From Favolaschia claudopus (taxonomy: Eukaryota; Basidiomycota; Agaricomycetes; Agaricales; Mycenaceae): DNA of 64,000 bases. The notes beneath the pieces are model-generated. The model was not told the origin of the DNA, made no database searches, and saw only the letters and a program-made list of their open reading frames with translations. Shown here in pieces: positions 1 through 11,627 of the stretch. The translations under genes and the position numbers were made by a program. The stretch lies in NCBI GenBank assembly GCA_037176885.1, contig JAWWNJ010000025.1, positions 1,240,001-1,304,000 on the forward strand. The letters run 5' to 3'. The first letter of the stretch is position 1; the number at the start of each line of letters is the position of its first letter.

Positions 1-1589
1 AACCGTGCATCGAGGTCTGAGTCGATTGAATCGTCGTGCACTGTTGGTATCTAAACTGAGGCTGTAGCAGTGGTCCCGCGTCTCTTCCTCATCCACCAAC
101 GCCTGGTCGCACCTTTAATGTGATCCTCAATTGTTGTGGCAGTAACTGAACCCGGATGTGCCGACCACCATGATAGTGAGGCTCATGCTTTTCTTCGCAG
201 AGAAATTAAGAATTACTCACGAGGAGTATGAACCGCGTCCAATTTTTTCAAAAGTCTTTGGGACATCACGGCACAGTTATGCGACGCCAACGTCGTGTCG
301 TAGGAATCACCGAATCTCGCGCAGCTATTCAGTATATCCCCCGGTTTTTCCAGATGACTCATCTTTCAACTCATATCTATGAAATATCCATTCAAATGAC
401 CGGGGCCCGCCGCCTATTCCGCCGGCTCTTTCTGTATGCACCGACTGCTCTAACTCCCGACTATCTCGACCTATTCAGCCACACGGCGGCCTCGGACGAA
501 ATCACTACTCCGCAACTCCTCATGCTCTCTAGGCATCTAGACTGTATCCCCTGGGGCTTGCGCCACCGTTAGGAACACCGCTGTTCCCTAAACTGCGCCT
601 ATGCTTACCGAAACCTTCTCAGCCCTTTCTGGCATGCCCAACACGCCGCCCTACGCCGCCCGAGTAATTTCTCTCGAAATCCCATCTCCTGCCACCCCCG
701 GTTCCAACAGAGCGTCAACCAAGATCCACACAACAGGATCCTGATGTTGTTGTTGTGCCACTGTCGGCATTTGAGCCGCCGGCTTTGTTGGACGTTAGCA
801 TACGTTATGCTACCCCGAGTTGGCCTAGCACCTGGTCTGCGTTCACTGGCAGCATTGTAACCTCCGCATTGGAGTCGGCTGGCGAGGCGACGCACGCGGT
901 AGTCGTATAGTGGAGCAAAATTTTGAATTTAAATTTTCAGAGTAGAAAGATATCGGCAAGCCTTGTCTGACCCGCACCCCGGCGTGATCATCTTGTTCTC
1001 AGCTGAGCGATCATACAGCAGCATACAGCACGATGTTGATTTATTGAAACAAATATCATAGAACACCCAGGTTTTCTAGAATTCTTCCTACTACGCATCA
1101 ACTTCGGGAAACCTGTGCACACCGACGAAAAGCGGCGCGCCCGCCCTAATAGACGTCGGTCACGGTGGTGGGCCTGGCACACGTTATACTTTCCTAAAAA
1201 GGAATCCTGTACTTCTAAGTAGAAAGTTCTCGTAATGCTGTGCCACGGCATCAAGGCTGTCCAAGAAACTTCCAGGAAGAAGTAAACGGTTTTGAGGAGG
1301 TATAGAAGTGGTCTATGAATCCGCGTGTTATGTGTACGCAAGAAATCCATCTGCGTCCTTCATTGCGATGGGACTTGGAAATTACTACACGCCGATTGAC
1401 TTGTGCTTAGAGCAGTCGCGAACGCCGATCCTAAGTATTGGACACTGAAAAATATGCTGGAAAGCGGGACAAGGAGAGTATTTGGCAGGAGACGTAGGGG
1501 CTGTCCATAGGTAAAGAGATCGCGGTGCAATGTCTTCTAGAGTATACAGCAAGAAGCTATGTCAACTATAAATTCGACGTGTATCGCGT
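1..1589. other. No confident gene; possible decayed coding fragment
   Basis: No recognisable protein family is visible here. On the plus strand between about 390 and 910, three successive short open stretches in different frames look protein-like: one ending near 572, one around 585-660, and one around 738-910 that reads DPDVVVVPLSAFEPP and ends in TAG. This would fit the 3' end of a spliced or decayed gene whose start lies outside the window, but I could not join the frames with good splice sites. From 920 to 1589 I see only AT-richer sequence beyond the 3' end of LEO1. Confidence 0.25.
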
Positions 1590-3173
1590 TCACTCGTCCT
1601 CTTCCTCTTCCTCCTCTACTAGGCGCCGCCGTGAGCCGCCAGCTCGACCGAGGGGGCGGACTCTGTGTTCTTCGGGGTCTTCCTCCTCGCTCTCCACATC
1701 CATGATATCCTCGCGTTCCTCTGGGGCCTCTTCGTCTTTCGAGCCACCCGAGTCGCGTCGTCGTTTTGTGGTATGTAGCTCGTTTATTTGCGCGTCCAGC
1801 CTATCCAACTCATCATCCGGATGTTTCCGCTTACCACCCGCATCTGAGTCCTCTTCACCGTCACTATCGCCGACGACAAAGCCGTCGTGCTGATAGTCCA
1901 GGTCTTTCTCCTCTTTTTGATCATCCGGAGGCCGGTGCTTCGATCGTCGACCGGAAGCTGCTCCTTCATCCTCTTCCTCGTCAGAACCGTATAGCGCATT
2001 AGGTTCGTCATCGTCGTCGCTCCATACGCTGGCACCACGCGATTTCCGCGAAGCTCGCCGCTGCCTGCCCTCTGAATCTGCTTTTCGCTTGGATTTTCTC
2101 GCGTTTTGCTTTATTAATTCGTTCTTTTCGCGGTCCAGATCCACTGTGGGATCAGGTGCCATCCGCAGACGCGCGACTTTGTTGTGCTTTTGGCCGACGG
2201 CGCGAACCAGCATGCGATGCGTCTCTGACTGCATGCCGGTGGGTGTAAGGGTCATATATCCGGTGACAAGCGCTTCCGATTGCAGCACTTGAGATCGTTT
2301 GTGCTGTGCCACAAGATACGTGAGGCCTTGTGATTTTCGTACTTGGGCAGGTTGCGGTGAAGCGCCAAAGGACTTGCCACCTGATGTGTCGATGCTTCGG
2401 CCTATGTCGAAGAGTTCTTTTCCGAGGCGGAGACTGAGTGAACCGTCCGACCAGCGAATAACGCGACTATTCGATTGCCTTTGCTGTCGTATTTTCTGGT
2501 GAGAAAAGCGCACAAAGATGAGAAATGGTGGGCACTCACGTCGCGACCGTCCGAATCTTTAGTCCATCTCCATCGCACAGTATTTTCAACCTTGAGTTTG
2601 ATGGACATGCTCTTTTCGCGAAGGGTTTCCGCCTGCTGTGCTTCGTTTTCCTCGTGTTCCGGGCCTATGTATGTTTCGTGGTGGAAGGGCTTCGAGTCGA
2701 CTTTGACGAAATTGGGCATCCGGATAACCCAGTTCTGGCACGCGCACGTCAGTTCGCTATCCGTAGCAAGAGGCGTCGCGCACTGACTTCACCCTTGGAG
2801 CTTTTGGGCATAGGAATATTGGGGAATTCGACCAGAGCTTCTTGAATTTCAACTTCAATCTCAGGCGGCGCTTCCTCCTCTTCATACTCCTGAGCTCTAC
2901 GCCGCTCACGTTCGGTTGATGATACATTGTCCGACGATGCTGCCGGCGACGCGGGTCTGCAGGCATAACATTTTATTGCGGTCCTACCTCATATTCCCGT
3001 CGACTCCGAACTTACTCGTCGTGTTTTGGCGCTTCGAGCTCTTCATTGCCGAAGAGATCTTCCATCTCCTCGTCCTGCTCTGCCACGGCGGGCTCCGCGT
3101 CCATTACCTGGTCGTGTTTCATGGATGGTTCGTCGGTATTCCATGGAACGAGAGCGCCAGCCAAGGAAGACAT
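1590..3173 (-). CDS. LEO1: RNA polymerase II-associated Paf1 complex subunit Leo1
   Basis: This is a subunit of the Paf1 complex, which travels with RNA polymerase II in the nucleus and supports elongation and histone modification. Four exons can be joined. The first begins MSSLAGALVPWNTDEP and is acidic. The second is rich in Glu. The core then reads NWVIRMPNFVKVD, followed by RWRWTKDSDGRD and, after another intron, RVIRWSDGSLSLRLGKELF. This conserved order is diagnostic of Leo1. The C-terminal half is a long, charged low-complexity tail rich in Asp, Glu, Arg and Lys that ends in a run of Glu, as in other Leo1 proteins. The start was chosen at the Met just before the acidic N-terminus; upstream in-frame codons look non-coding. 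The introns are about 50 nt. No defects were seen. Confidence 0.93.
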
Positions 3174-3983
3174 GATGAGCACTGGTTGAGTTCGGCAAGC
3201 GTGGTAGACCACGCGAGTTGCCTTTTCCGGAAGGTCACATTGTGACCTAAACAAATACACAGCCACTTACCCTTGCTTGACCTCGCCGACGAGCGCTAAA
3301 GAGCCCGCCCTCCCGACCTTCTCATGCTGTGTCTGTCGCGCCCCTACTATTCCATTCGACTTTTCTACCGACTTATTTCACCTCCATGTGCCCTGTATCT
3401 GTTCTCAGTCCTTGACTGCCCTTGCTGCTGCTGGTGTTTCACCAACTTGTGCTTTCCCTGTGCTGCTCAGTCTCAGGATTATTGTTCACGGGTGCTCTAG
3501 GTAACCCATCGGTTGGTTGTTGGCCTCCCACCTCCACTTCATTCGTGTGAACATCCATAATCAAGGCTTAATCCGGCACAGAGACAATATCTTTTCTGGC
3601 AGTCTCTGGCGTGGGTCCGGTGTCTTGATCAGGCACTATGCTCAAATGATGTTTCCAAGCCATCACATCATCAACAGTTTTTAAGATCATTCCGGAGAAA
3701 ACGATCTACGGAAACAAACGATGGAAAGTCACGTCGTCGGCAGTACTTGATTAGGCAGTGCTTATATGTGGTTCCCGCCTCCGCTCTTTGTCTTAAGATT
3801 TTTCCTCGTCGAAGATGCCAGTAAAGCAGTGAGCTCTTCAACTACTTATAACGCGCCGACTCTCGTTGCTGAACATCGTTGCAAAGCCTCCCTTCACTCA
3901 CTCCGGCAAACACCGACTCAAAGTCCTCCAAGGGCAACTCTACCAAACTGCATACTTACAGTCCAGCATCTCTACCTCGCGTC
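3174..3983. promoter_or_regulatory. Shared upstream region of LEO1 and the 3984 gene
   Basis: About 810 nt separate two divergent start codons, so the stretch should contain both promoters and 5' leaders. Pyrimidine-rich tracts are present, for example around 3290-3420 and 3860-3980, as is common in fungal leaders. I could not identify a specific factor site. Short open frames such as 3277-3504 show no protein-like features. Confidence 0.4.
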
Positions 3984-5463
3984 ATGTCGGGGTTTCCTCA
4001 TTACGTGCGCCGATTTTCGTCTTCAAATTTTATGGTTTCTCATACATCTTGCAATCGCATTAGCCTCGTGGGTACAACACAAGTCCAGATGAGCAGGACG
4101 CGTCTTCCGAACACTTGTTCGATCCCAGTCAGCAGTTCCCCACCTTTATCCCTTATCCGGAGCAGATATGGGATGCTCCGGAACATGTTGGCGATTACAA
4201 CTTTACCATCGACACGTCCGCCGTCGCTCCAAATTCAGGCATCGCGAACTATGACTATCCCCCGACTCAGGCTCCATACCCTACCACATCTCAATGGCCC
4301 CACCATGCGCCGCGACGAGCCTCCGAAGCTGTTACCTCCCTGTCCCACCCAGGGTGGGGTGTTGATCCTCATCGCCGTGCCTCCGAAGGCTCCATCGCCA
4401 GCTCCGCTGGTCATCCCTCCAGCTCGGCGTACGTTCTGCCCGATTTTGACGAGGCCTCCTTCGCTTTCAACAACCCATACCACGGATACCCCGGGCAGCA
4501 CGTCTCGCCGGCAGCCTCGACTGACTTGCTTCTTTCTCCCTCCGGATACGGCTCCCAGCATGTCTCGCCTCACACAACTCCTCCACTCCATCTGACTCCG
4601 CCAACGACGCCCGGAGGTAGCCAAAGTCACCTCACTGCCTCGCCCAGTCCGGATTTACAGTCACCGTTACTACCATACTTGCAGCAGCAACCGCTGCCCA
4701 AGGTAAGTTAATTCCTTGATTCCTTCTCGTGACTCCCATATTGACGAACTCGTTGTAGCAAGAGGAACGGTCTGCCGCTGTGTATACGCACCGAGACCAG
4801 CTTCAATTTTTCAAGGACGCATTGTCCCTCCCTTCGGCCGGCGTCTCTGGTCCTTTCGTTCCGCAGCTGATGTACAAGCCGCACACGAATAGCGATCGCC
4901 GCCGGTATGTTGAGGAGGTTGACATGGAGCTACCTATTCATTTTTGGGTGGAAAATCCTTCGGAGTGTGGAATCCCGCTGTCCGATGCCCTGCACTCTCG
5001 TGTTAGAAGGCTGCTAAAGCGGGATGAAACAGTCTTCGAAGGACGTGGGCCCAGTGTATCCATTCGGCTGGAGGTGTGTTGCAATAATCGATTTTCACTT
5101 GGAAGATGGTCTAAATAATTTTTCAGTGGCCTGGTTATCGGCAATGGAGCAGACAGATCCCTACAAAAGACTTTCGCAGTCCCCCTGGCCCCATTACACG
5201 GGCCAAGTTGGCAAAAAATGTTGCAAAATGCGTTCAACGGTTTATCCAAGTGCGTTGCTGTCGTCCGTTCTTGCGAGCAATGAAGCTGATAGTCGCGCTT
5301 ATAGGAGCGTCACACTCAACCGATGGAGGATGACGCAGACGCAAGATGGAGAGTTGGTCCTGGACCGAATCAAATCAAATTGGAGGACCTTGTCCTTGTC
5401 AGCATCCACCATGTCTCGATGGGGAGCTGGCAACCGCACCTTAGACTTCGACGTCCCCTCTGA
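3984..5463 (+). CDS. Conserved hypothetical protein with Ser/Pro-rich N-terminus
   Basis: I do not recognise the family. Five exons join cleanly. The first encodes only MSGFPHY, the 59-nt intron 4005-4063 follows, and the protein resumes PRGYNTSPDEQ. Further introns lie at 4703-4758, 5074-5126 and 5250-5304. Residues up to about 210 are rich in Ser, Pro, Tyr, His and Gln and look disordered. The C-terminal 200 residues are compact and look conserved: they include a segment reading HFWVENPSECGIPLSDAL, then RLLKRDETVFEGRGPSV, and end LVSIHHVSMGSWQPHLRL. This layout of disordered N-terminus and folded C-terminus would fit a nuclear regulatory protein, but no DNA-binding motif is evident. The gene runs divergently from LEO1. 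Confidence 0.8.
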
Positions 5464-6202
5464 TTTTGAGGCTACTAGCAGGCAACCTCCTTCACCTTCT
5501 CCACTTTGTATTACCATCCTTCGAGGCATGTTTGCTTCAACACATGCTCTGCTCATAAGTACATTAGGTAGTATTATTATTGCGCTTGACTCGCTGTCGT
5601 CGTCTTATCTTTCCTTCAGGAAGGAAGGAATAGTCGTAAATTGTACTAGTATCTGTACCATTTTTCCTTGCACCACAAATATAATGTCTCGCTCAACTCT
5701 CCGGATGCGATCTCCACGCAAATCTTCAGTTGATCCGTTGATGTGGAATCAGAGAATGAGTCTTTGTTACATAATTCTCTCGTCATCTCAGTGCCTCGGC
5801 CATGTCGGCCAAGGCTTCTACGGTCGACGCACTTTACCGGGAGTCCCGATGCCCGTGTTGAGTCTGAGACGCGAAGCCTCCTGGATAATGCACACGGAGG
5901 GGAGGATACCGTCGTACCGCACTACCGAACATGAGTTGGCGCCGTCCTCACAATCTCCGAAAGCCGTAGCTACAAAAAGAGCTATATCCGAGGCCCAAAT
6001 TTATCGTTTTGAAATTCGTTGCCTTGAGTTGAGCCCTTTACTTGTACCCTAATGGGGTTTGCAGTCATTTTGCCGCTGCAGTCGGCGGTCGCGTCGCGTT
6101 CACGTGATGATAACCTTGTTCCCAAAATGGAACAAAAAGGAAGACCATTTTGGGAACAAGGTCAGAGAACAAGGGCAGATGTTATAAAGTCCAGCGCGAC
6201 CA
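5464..6202. other. Intergenic region without a recognised gene
   Basis: This is the space between the 3984 gene and the small gene at 6203. Open frames continue past the stop at 5461-5463 in other phases, but they lack conserved features and are probably chance. The only distinct structure is the inverted repeat at 6113-6162. Otherwise I see nothing that can be assigned. Confidence 0.4.
6113..6162. repeat. Perfect 18-bp inverted repeat with 14-nt loop
   Basis: The arms at 6113-6130 (accttgttcccaaaatgg) and 6145-6162 are exact reverse complements, separated by a purine-rich 14-nt spacer. The structure lies 40 bp upstream of the start codon of the small gene at 6203, so it would be in its promoter or 5' leader and could form a hairpin. 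It may be a palindromic factor site, a folded leader, or the remnant of a small mobile element. Confidence 0.85.
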
Positions 6203-6660
6203 ATGAGAGATAAGTTCTGGGTTGCCATTCTTCCCGATTTCCACAAGCGCGGAGTGTTCAGTGATGATGAGGGATGGGTGCCTTGGAGTCGCGATTGTGT
6301 CGCGTCGCGTTATGGTGGTTCAAGGTATTGGATTTGGTGAATCCCCCGCACCGCAATTGACTAACAGCAGAAACAGCTGCGAGATCACACACAAGAAGGG
6401 ACTGGCCCTTTCTCGATGTGTACACCTTTGTACCTTTTAGCGCAGACCGCGTCTTCCTAGCCACGAACGTCCCCAAAGCACGCATCACCACCAGCGATAT
6501 CCTGACAATTTTCCCGCCCGACGACATCCTCCGCACGCGCAACCTCTCTGAGGGCATGCTGCAACTTCCCGAAGAGGCGTTTGCCGAATTTATCGAGCTC
6601 AGATCTCGTACCCAAGAACGCTACACCAAGATTTGGAATGCATTAGCGCTTTCGCGTTGA
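6203..6660 (+). CDS. Small hypothetical protein, two exons (model uncertain)
   Basis: An open frame from ATG 6203 reads MRDKFWVAILPDFHKRGVFS and can be joined by a GT-AG intron (donor near 6326, acceptor at 6366-6367) to a second exon that reads through VFLATNVPKARITTSDIL and ends IWNALALSR before TGA at 6658-6660. The product would be roughly 140 residues. The second exon looks like real coding sequence, being long, free of low complexity and rich in charged residues. The first exon and the exact donor are less certain. No known domain was recognised. Confidence 0.45.
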
Positions 6661-6843
6661 TTGCGAGACGATTTGACTTTTGTTATCCTGGTTCTGTCAT
6701 TTATCATGGGTCGTGAATTTTTCACCGCAATAGCGTCGTGCTTGTATCATATCAATGTTCGTTCATCCATGTAATTCTTTTACATCACCGTTTCGTTCGT
6801 ACCACTGTATTTCTATAAATTCACTGGGTCGTTGAAGAGCCAC
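6661..6843. other. 3' regions of two convergent small genes
   Basis: This is AT-rich sequence with pyrimidine tracts between the stop at 6660 and the proposed minus-strand stop at 6844. No coding potential was seen. It probably holds both polyadenylation regions. Confidence 0.3.
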
Positions 6844-7210
6844 TTACCTTGGGCGCTCATCCAAAGCCTGCGAGAAAATGAGCATCTTGTCAAGGTCATG
6901 ATCGTCAAGTAGTTTGATGAACTTCGGCCTGGTTTTCGACTTCAGCTTGGGTTATCATTCGTCTGCTCTAGCATCGATATCGTCAGAGAATCCAGGTACT
7001 CACAGATGACACACGCTATCCAGTCTAAGGATCTCCTACATAGTACTGTGTCATCGGTTGGCGTATATAAAATGGGTGGCTGCTAGATCCCTCTGAGCCA
7101 AAGTATGGACTTGCGTGTACAGCCAACGAAGTCAGGGGATTGAATTTATGCTTATTTATTAGCACGAATAAACATACCTGAACGGCAGGAATATTGGCAG
7201 GTCCACTCAT
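6844..7210 (-). CDS. Possible 49-residue protein in three exons
   Basis: Three short segments join in phase through GT-AG introns. The first is MSGPANIPAVQ (7210-7178), the second EILRLDS (7035-7015), and the third (6939-6844) reads SKTRPKFIKLLDDHDLDKML and ends with TAA. The last exon has a strongly helical, charged composition that looks coding. The first intron would be about 142 nt, long for this genome, so further exons or a different start are possible. The family is not recognised. Confidence 0.3.
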
Positions 7211-8424
7211 GATCTTGAAGTGATGCTCTCGATTGGAGCCACCAAGGGCGGTCTGCCCTCTTGCCCCTTCGGTGATTTACATGGTTGGAGAGGGCGGGCG
7301 GGTCAACGTCGGGGCGATTCGATGAAAAGACGAAGGTGGCGGAGATACCTCTGGCGATGAAGTTTGGCAACATGAAATTTCGACGACGAGAATTCTGAAT
7401 CCATACGCTGTCGCATCATCGGCAAACGACTTTGCGCTCCAACGCGTCTAAAACGAGAGCACTGCGCTTCATACCTTGCGACGCGCACACTCCGAGATGT
7501 ATGACTTCGCAAAGAGGGGAGTTCTCGTTCAAGCTTGGTTCAAGCCGCCGTTGTTGAGCTATGAGCTGAAGCTAGCCAGAATCCATGCGAGAGGTACTCC
7601 CGCGAGAACGGACATACTGAGGACACGAGACAGACTGCATATGTGCCTCGTCGACTCACTGTTTTGGCTGTCTTGTTCAAGTTGTTGTGGTTTGTGCCAA
7701 GCTTTGGCCAAGCTCCTTTTATGTCACGGCATTACTTGACAGCTGATTGACAGCGGTGGCTGTGACTTCATCAATGTCATATTCACACGGAAATTTTAGA
7801 GATCTTTGGAAAAGAGTACACTGTACAGACATTCTGTTGCACTGAAGCAAAGCCCTACCTCTAGCCTTCACCCCAGTCCCAAATTTTGCTCCCAGTTCAC
7901 CGAAGAGAGAATGATATCTAACCCAGTAAAAGATGAGATAGCATTGAGGACAGCGGAGACAACTATACACGAATACGAAAACGATACCATACAGGGCCAC
8001 GGACAAGGTGACAAGAAACCAGGCACTAAGGAGAAGTAATCTAGGCGCTAGCGAAACATGCGAAAGGAAATAAGATACTACCTAGAAAGGTGAGTCGAAG
8101 ATAATAATATATGTAGTAAGTATAAGGAGGATGGGTGTCGATACATGCGAGTGAGATGCGTAAGTCGATCGGAGAGGTAAAGCGTTCAGAGACGACGTGG
8201 GGGTGACGTGAGAGGTCGGAACCATAGAACGTAGTAGGCATGAGACGGCGCGGTGGCTGGGCGCGACCAGTCGTCGAGGGAGTCATGCGGGGGACGTACA
8301 TATCATACGGTGTGCGTGAACAATCGGCATAGCGGCGTTAGAAAACATAAAGTATATCTCGGCCATGATCGGTTCGTGTCCGTCGTGCGTCTTGAAGGGA
8401 TGGCGGCAAATGGGTAAGTGCAGG
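7211..8424. other. Intergenic region without a recognised gene
   Basis: About 1.2 kb between the proposed small gene at 7210 and the stop of the large minus-strand gene at 8425. Short open frames occur on both strands (for example 7476-7739 plus and 8041-8301 minus), but none shows conserved motifs or convincing splice continuation. The part next to 8425 is presumably that gene's 3' untranslated region. Confidence 0.4.
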
Positions 8425-11347
8425 TCATGCATTCTGAAGAATGAGTTTGACGAAGCTGTCTAGTAAATCTCGACGGGCATCATCAGGAAGGTGGTTTGCT
8501 TTGCGAAGGAGACGTTCCACGCGCGTCACAATTCCTGTTGGCCCATCGAATGGAATTTCGTGCGCGTCAAAGCGATGCACGTCTGGGCCAGACCAAAACA
8601 GTTAGTAACTAAGTTCCTCGTACGACGCAGACGGAGAGCACAAAGCAACAGGGAAACTCACACTTCTTGAAGCTACGATAGCCGTCTTCGTCCAACGCAT
8701 TGCGAAACACCTCTGCAACTTCCTTCCCTTGCTGCTCACGTCGACTAGCGCTGAGACTGCGACCGAAAGACGACTCGGGCATGACTGCATTCTCCCGCAC
8801 TTTTGTCGGGGCCCACGCAAGCCCCAAGCCCAAGTCCAGCGAACGACCTTTTTTCCCAGATCGATATCCAACACTGACGCCCGTGTGCGTTGAGCTGGTA
8901 CTTGAAGTCGAAAGGCTCGCACTGTGACCTTTTGGCGACAGTGGCGGCTTCAGTCGGTCGTCCGTCTCCAACTGCGATCGGTCCCTCTCTCGCGAGCGTT
9001 CGCTACCCCCAGATACTTCACGTCGTATACCAATGGGCAACGACGGTACCGGAGGCTCGAATGAAAATTTTCCGTGCTGTCGTTCCTTTCCCGTGCTAGC
9101 ACCACCCTTTGACGATGACTTTCCCAGACCCAACCCGTTCGTCAGCTTCGTCAGCCCCGCACTAAGACGCTTTCCCGTACTCCGCCCCCAACTACTTGTC
9201 GCTCCGGTGACATTGCTATGTGATGCCGAGGTCGATGTCGACGCGCCAGTGTGATTAGGCTCAATCTTTTCTGGAGGTGTTGGCGGTGGTGGGACCACTC
9301 TGACGGTTCGATGTGCTGCAGACGTCGATGCATAAAGTCGTGCAGCACCAACTCCAGCCATTCCAGATCCTGTACTGCGCTCCTGCCGCCCATCTACCGA
9401 TGCGGTTCGGATGGGCTCTCGATCCCGCCTGGTGCGCGAACCAACACCAAGAGAGCTTCCTCCTCCCCGTGAGCTCCATCCTGGACGTTCGAAATCGAAT
9501 GAACCATGTTTCCGCCCGGTACCTGCGCTGATGGAGCTCTTGAGGCCCGGGGCTGTTGCAGTCATCGAGGGTGCAGTTGCAGATGTTGTGGAAGTTTCTG
9601 TCACGGTCACATCACGCTTTCTGATCGCCGACGACATAGGGGCGATAGTATCCTCTGCTTCCGCTTTCCACTCCTCTATCCCACCCAGCTTTGCGCCTGG
9701 CCTATACGAACGATATCCATGCGACGAATCTATCGACGGCCGACGTTCTCGTGTCGAAAGTGATGATGTCGACGTCGTGGTCGTCGCAGCGCTCGCCCTC
9801 GACCCCGATTGTAGCGCCCCCATTGAATTTACGCGTACGCGTTGGGCGGGAACGGGAAGGGTGGAACCAGTAGTGGACGTCCTTTGACCTACAACGGAGC
9901 CCCGCGGGTTACTGACGCTACTTCTGACACGCGGTGTGGATGGAGCGTTAACGGCACTCGCAGTTCCCGAGAGTACGCGAGCACGCGCCGTACTGGCACC
10001 AATGGAGCTCATGCTACTACCGCTCTGAATTCGGGACGCAGGTGTGGGCGTAACGGGTTCATGGACGCGCCTTGTCGTGCCCACCTCCGACATGTAGCGC
10101 GAAGGCCCCGGCTTAAGGGCACCAAATTCTGCAACGACTGTCGACGGAGAGATGTGAGCTCCTGCCGTTGGCTTATGGGACGTTGCGGTCGAGTTCCTGG
10201 GGGTGGGAAGTTTTGAGGAAGAGGCATGGGATGTCGTGGTGCCCGACCGTGTCGTGGGAGACGTTGGCGGAGGTCGTTCAGGATTGGATACCGACACCCG
10301 CATCCCCGTGCCGACGAAGAATTTGGAAAAATTGTCAAGTTTTGAAGATGACGGAAGGCCTTCGCCAATAGCTGGCTTTGGTTTTGATTTTGCGAACTTG
10401 GCGGAAGACGGTGTGGGCGATGCGGCGCCGGCGCGATGAGGCGACGCCGACTTCTTGCCCGCTGGGGCAGGCGAGGGGTTCTTTATGGAGGGGGTGTTTG
10501 GCCGGCTGCCATGGGAAGACTTTCTTGGGCTAGGGAGCGGGATGCCGAAGAGGCTGAAATTCTTCTTGGCTGATTGCTTTGCTTCGGGCGAGTGGGACGC
10601 AATGGTCGCCGCTGAAGGCTCCTCCTTGACCGGTAAAGGAATCCGTGAAGGGGGGGCTGCGCGTTTTCGAGGCGTAACTTTCGTGGGCGTTACGGTGCTG
10701 GCGGTGTTTGTAGTCGCACCGGAAATCGGCCGGGACTGGAGCAATTGGGGCGGTTTATGAGGGCCATTCGGATCCGCTTTAGCATCTTGAGCATTGGCTG
10801 GAAGAACGGGAACGTCGACAGTGGGCTCGGCTTCTGCCTCGTCTCCTGCCTTTGATCGAGACGCCGAGCGTGATCTTGAGGGAGAGATAAGATTGAGGAT
10901 CTGCAAGCGAGACTGGCGTGTAAACAAACGGAGCCAACTAAGCAAAACGAATTTTTTACGCCGTCGGCTTTTGTAGGCCGCGCTTTGACATCGTTGGCCA
11001 ACTCTTGGAGCATATCCTTCGTCAAATTCAGCTTTTCTGAGCGCCGAACGGCGGAAGGTGTTCCTGGCTGCACCACAATCAGCTTACTACCTTGAAAGAA
11101 ATACTACGCGACGGTACATACATTTGAAGAGACGCGCCGCCTGACGGTAAGACTGCTAGAACGAATGAGGGAAGCAAACTGGGAAGAATCCGGATCAGGT
11201 GTGCCTCGAGGCAAGACCAAGTTAAAGTAGCGTTACATCCAGGTTGGGAAGCTTCTTGCCCAATAGCGAGAGACTGCGACGGACATTTGTGCTGCCCGTT
11301 GTGCTGCTATTTGAAGGGTCTTCGCCGCCAGCCTCGCCGTCGTCCAT
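8425..11347 (-). CDS. Large Ser/Pro/Thr-rich orphan protein with conserved C-terminus
   Basis: No known family was recognised. The model starts MDDGEAGGEDPSNSS and continues VRRSLSLLGKKLPNLD. It then splices to FASLIRSSSLTVRRRVSSN, to SEKLNLTKDMLQELANDV, and into one long exon. The middle 650 residues are dominated by Ser, Thr, Pro, Arg and Ala with many SP and TP pairs, typical of an extended phosphoprotein scaffold. A final intron of about 100 nt (roughly 8588-8664) leads to the C-terminus YVHRFDAHEIPFDGPTGIV, followed by a helical segment ending LDSFVKLILQNA. The short non-repetitive ends probably carry the function and the middle acts as a linker. The total is about 850-900 residues. It is adjacent to, and on the same strand as, the condensin gene. 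Confidence 0.75.
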
Positions 11348-11627
11348 CGACGTCTGGAATTACTCCGAGTCCAATGCCGTCACCCCGACGCACGATCACG
11401 TGAAATCTCCCTTTCATCGCGTTCCGGCTTCTTCCGATGCCCAACCCAGCTTCAATCCAGACAAGGCGGGAAGCCACAAGAGATCCGACATCGTGAATAG
11501 AATGTATTGGCACTACAATGAATTACAATCGCATGTTGGGCGGTAATCAATAAGAGGAATAAATTTAGAGAGAAAAGATGACTACAAAAATGTGAAAAAT
11601 GAGAGCCAGCAGCAAATGCCCGAGCTT

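Noticed and set aside
5024..6052. 342-codon plus-strand open frame overlapping the end of the 3984 gene
   Set aside because: It reads the exons in the wrong phase through three introns; the spliced model ending at 5463 is coherent.
8700..10760. Numerous plus-strand open frames across the Ser-rich orphan
   Set aside because: Shadows of the GC-rich, codon-biased minus-strand exon.
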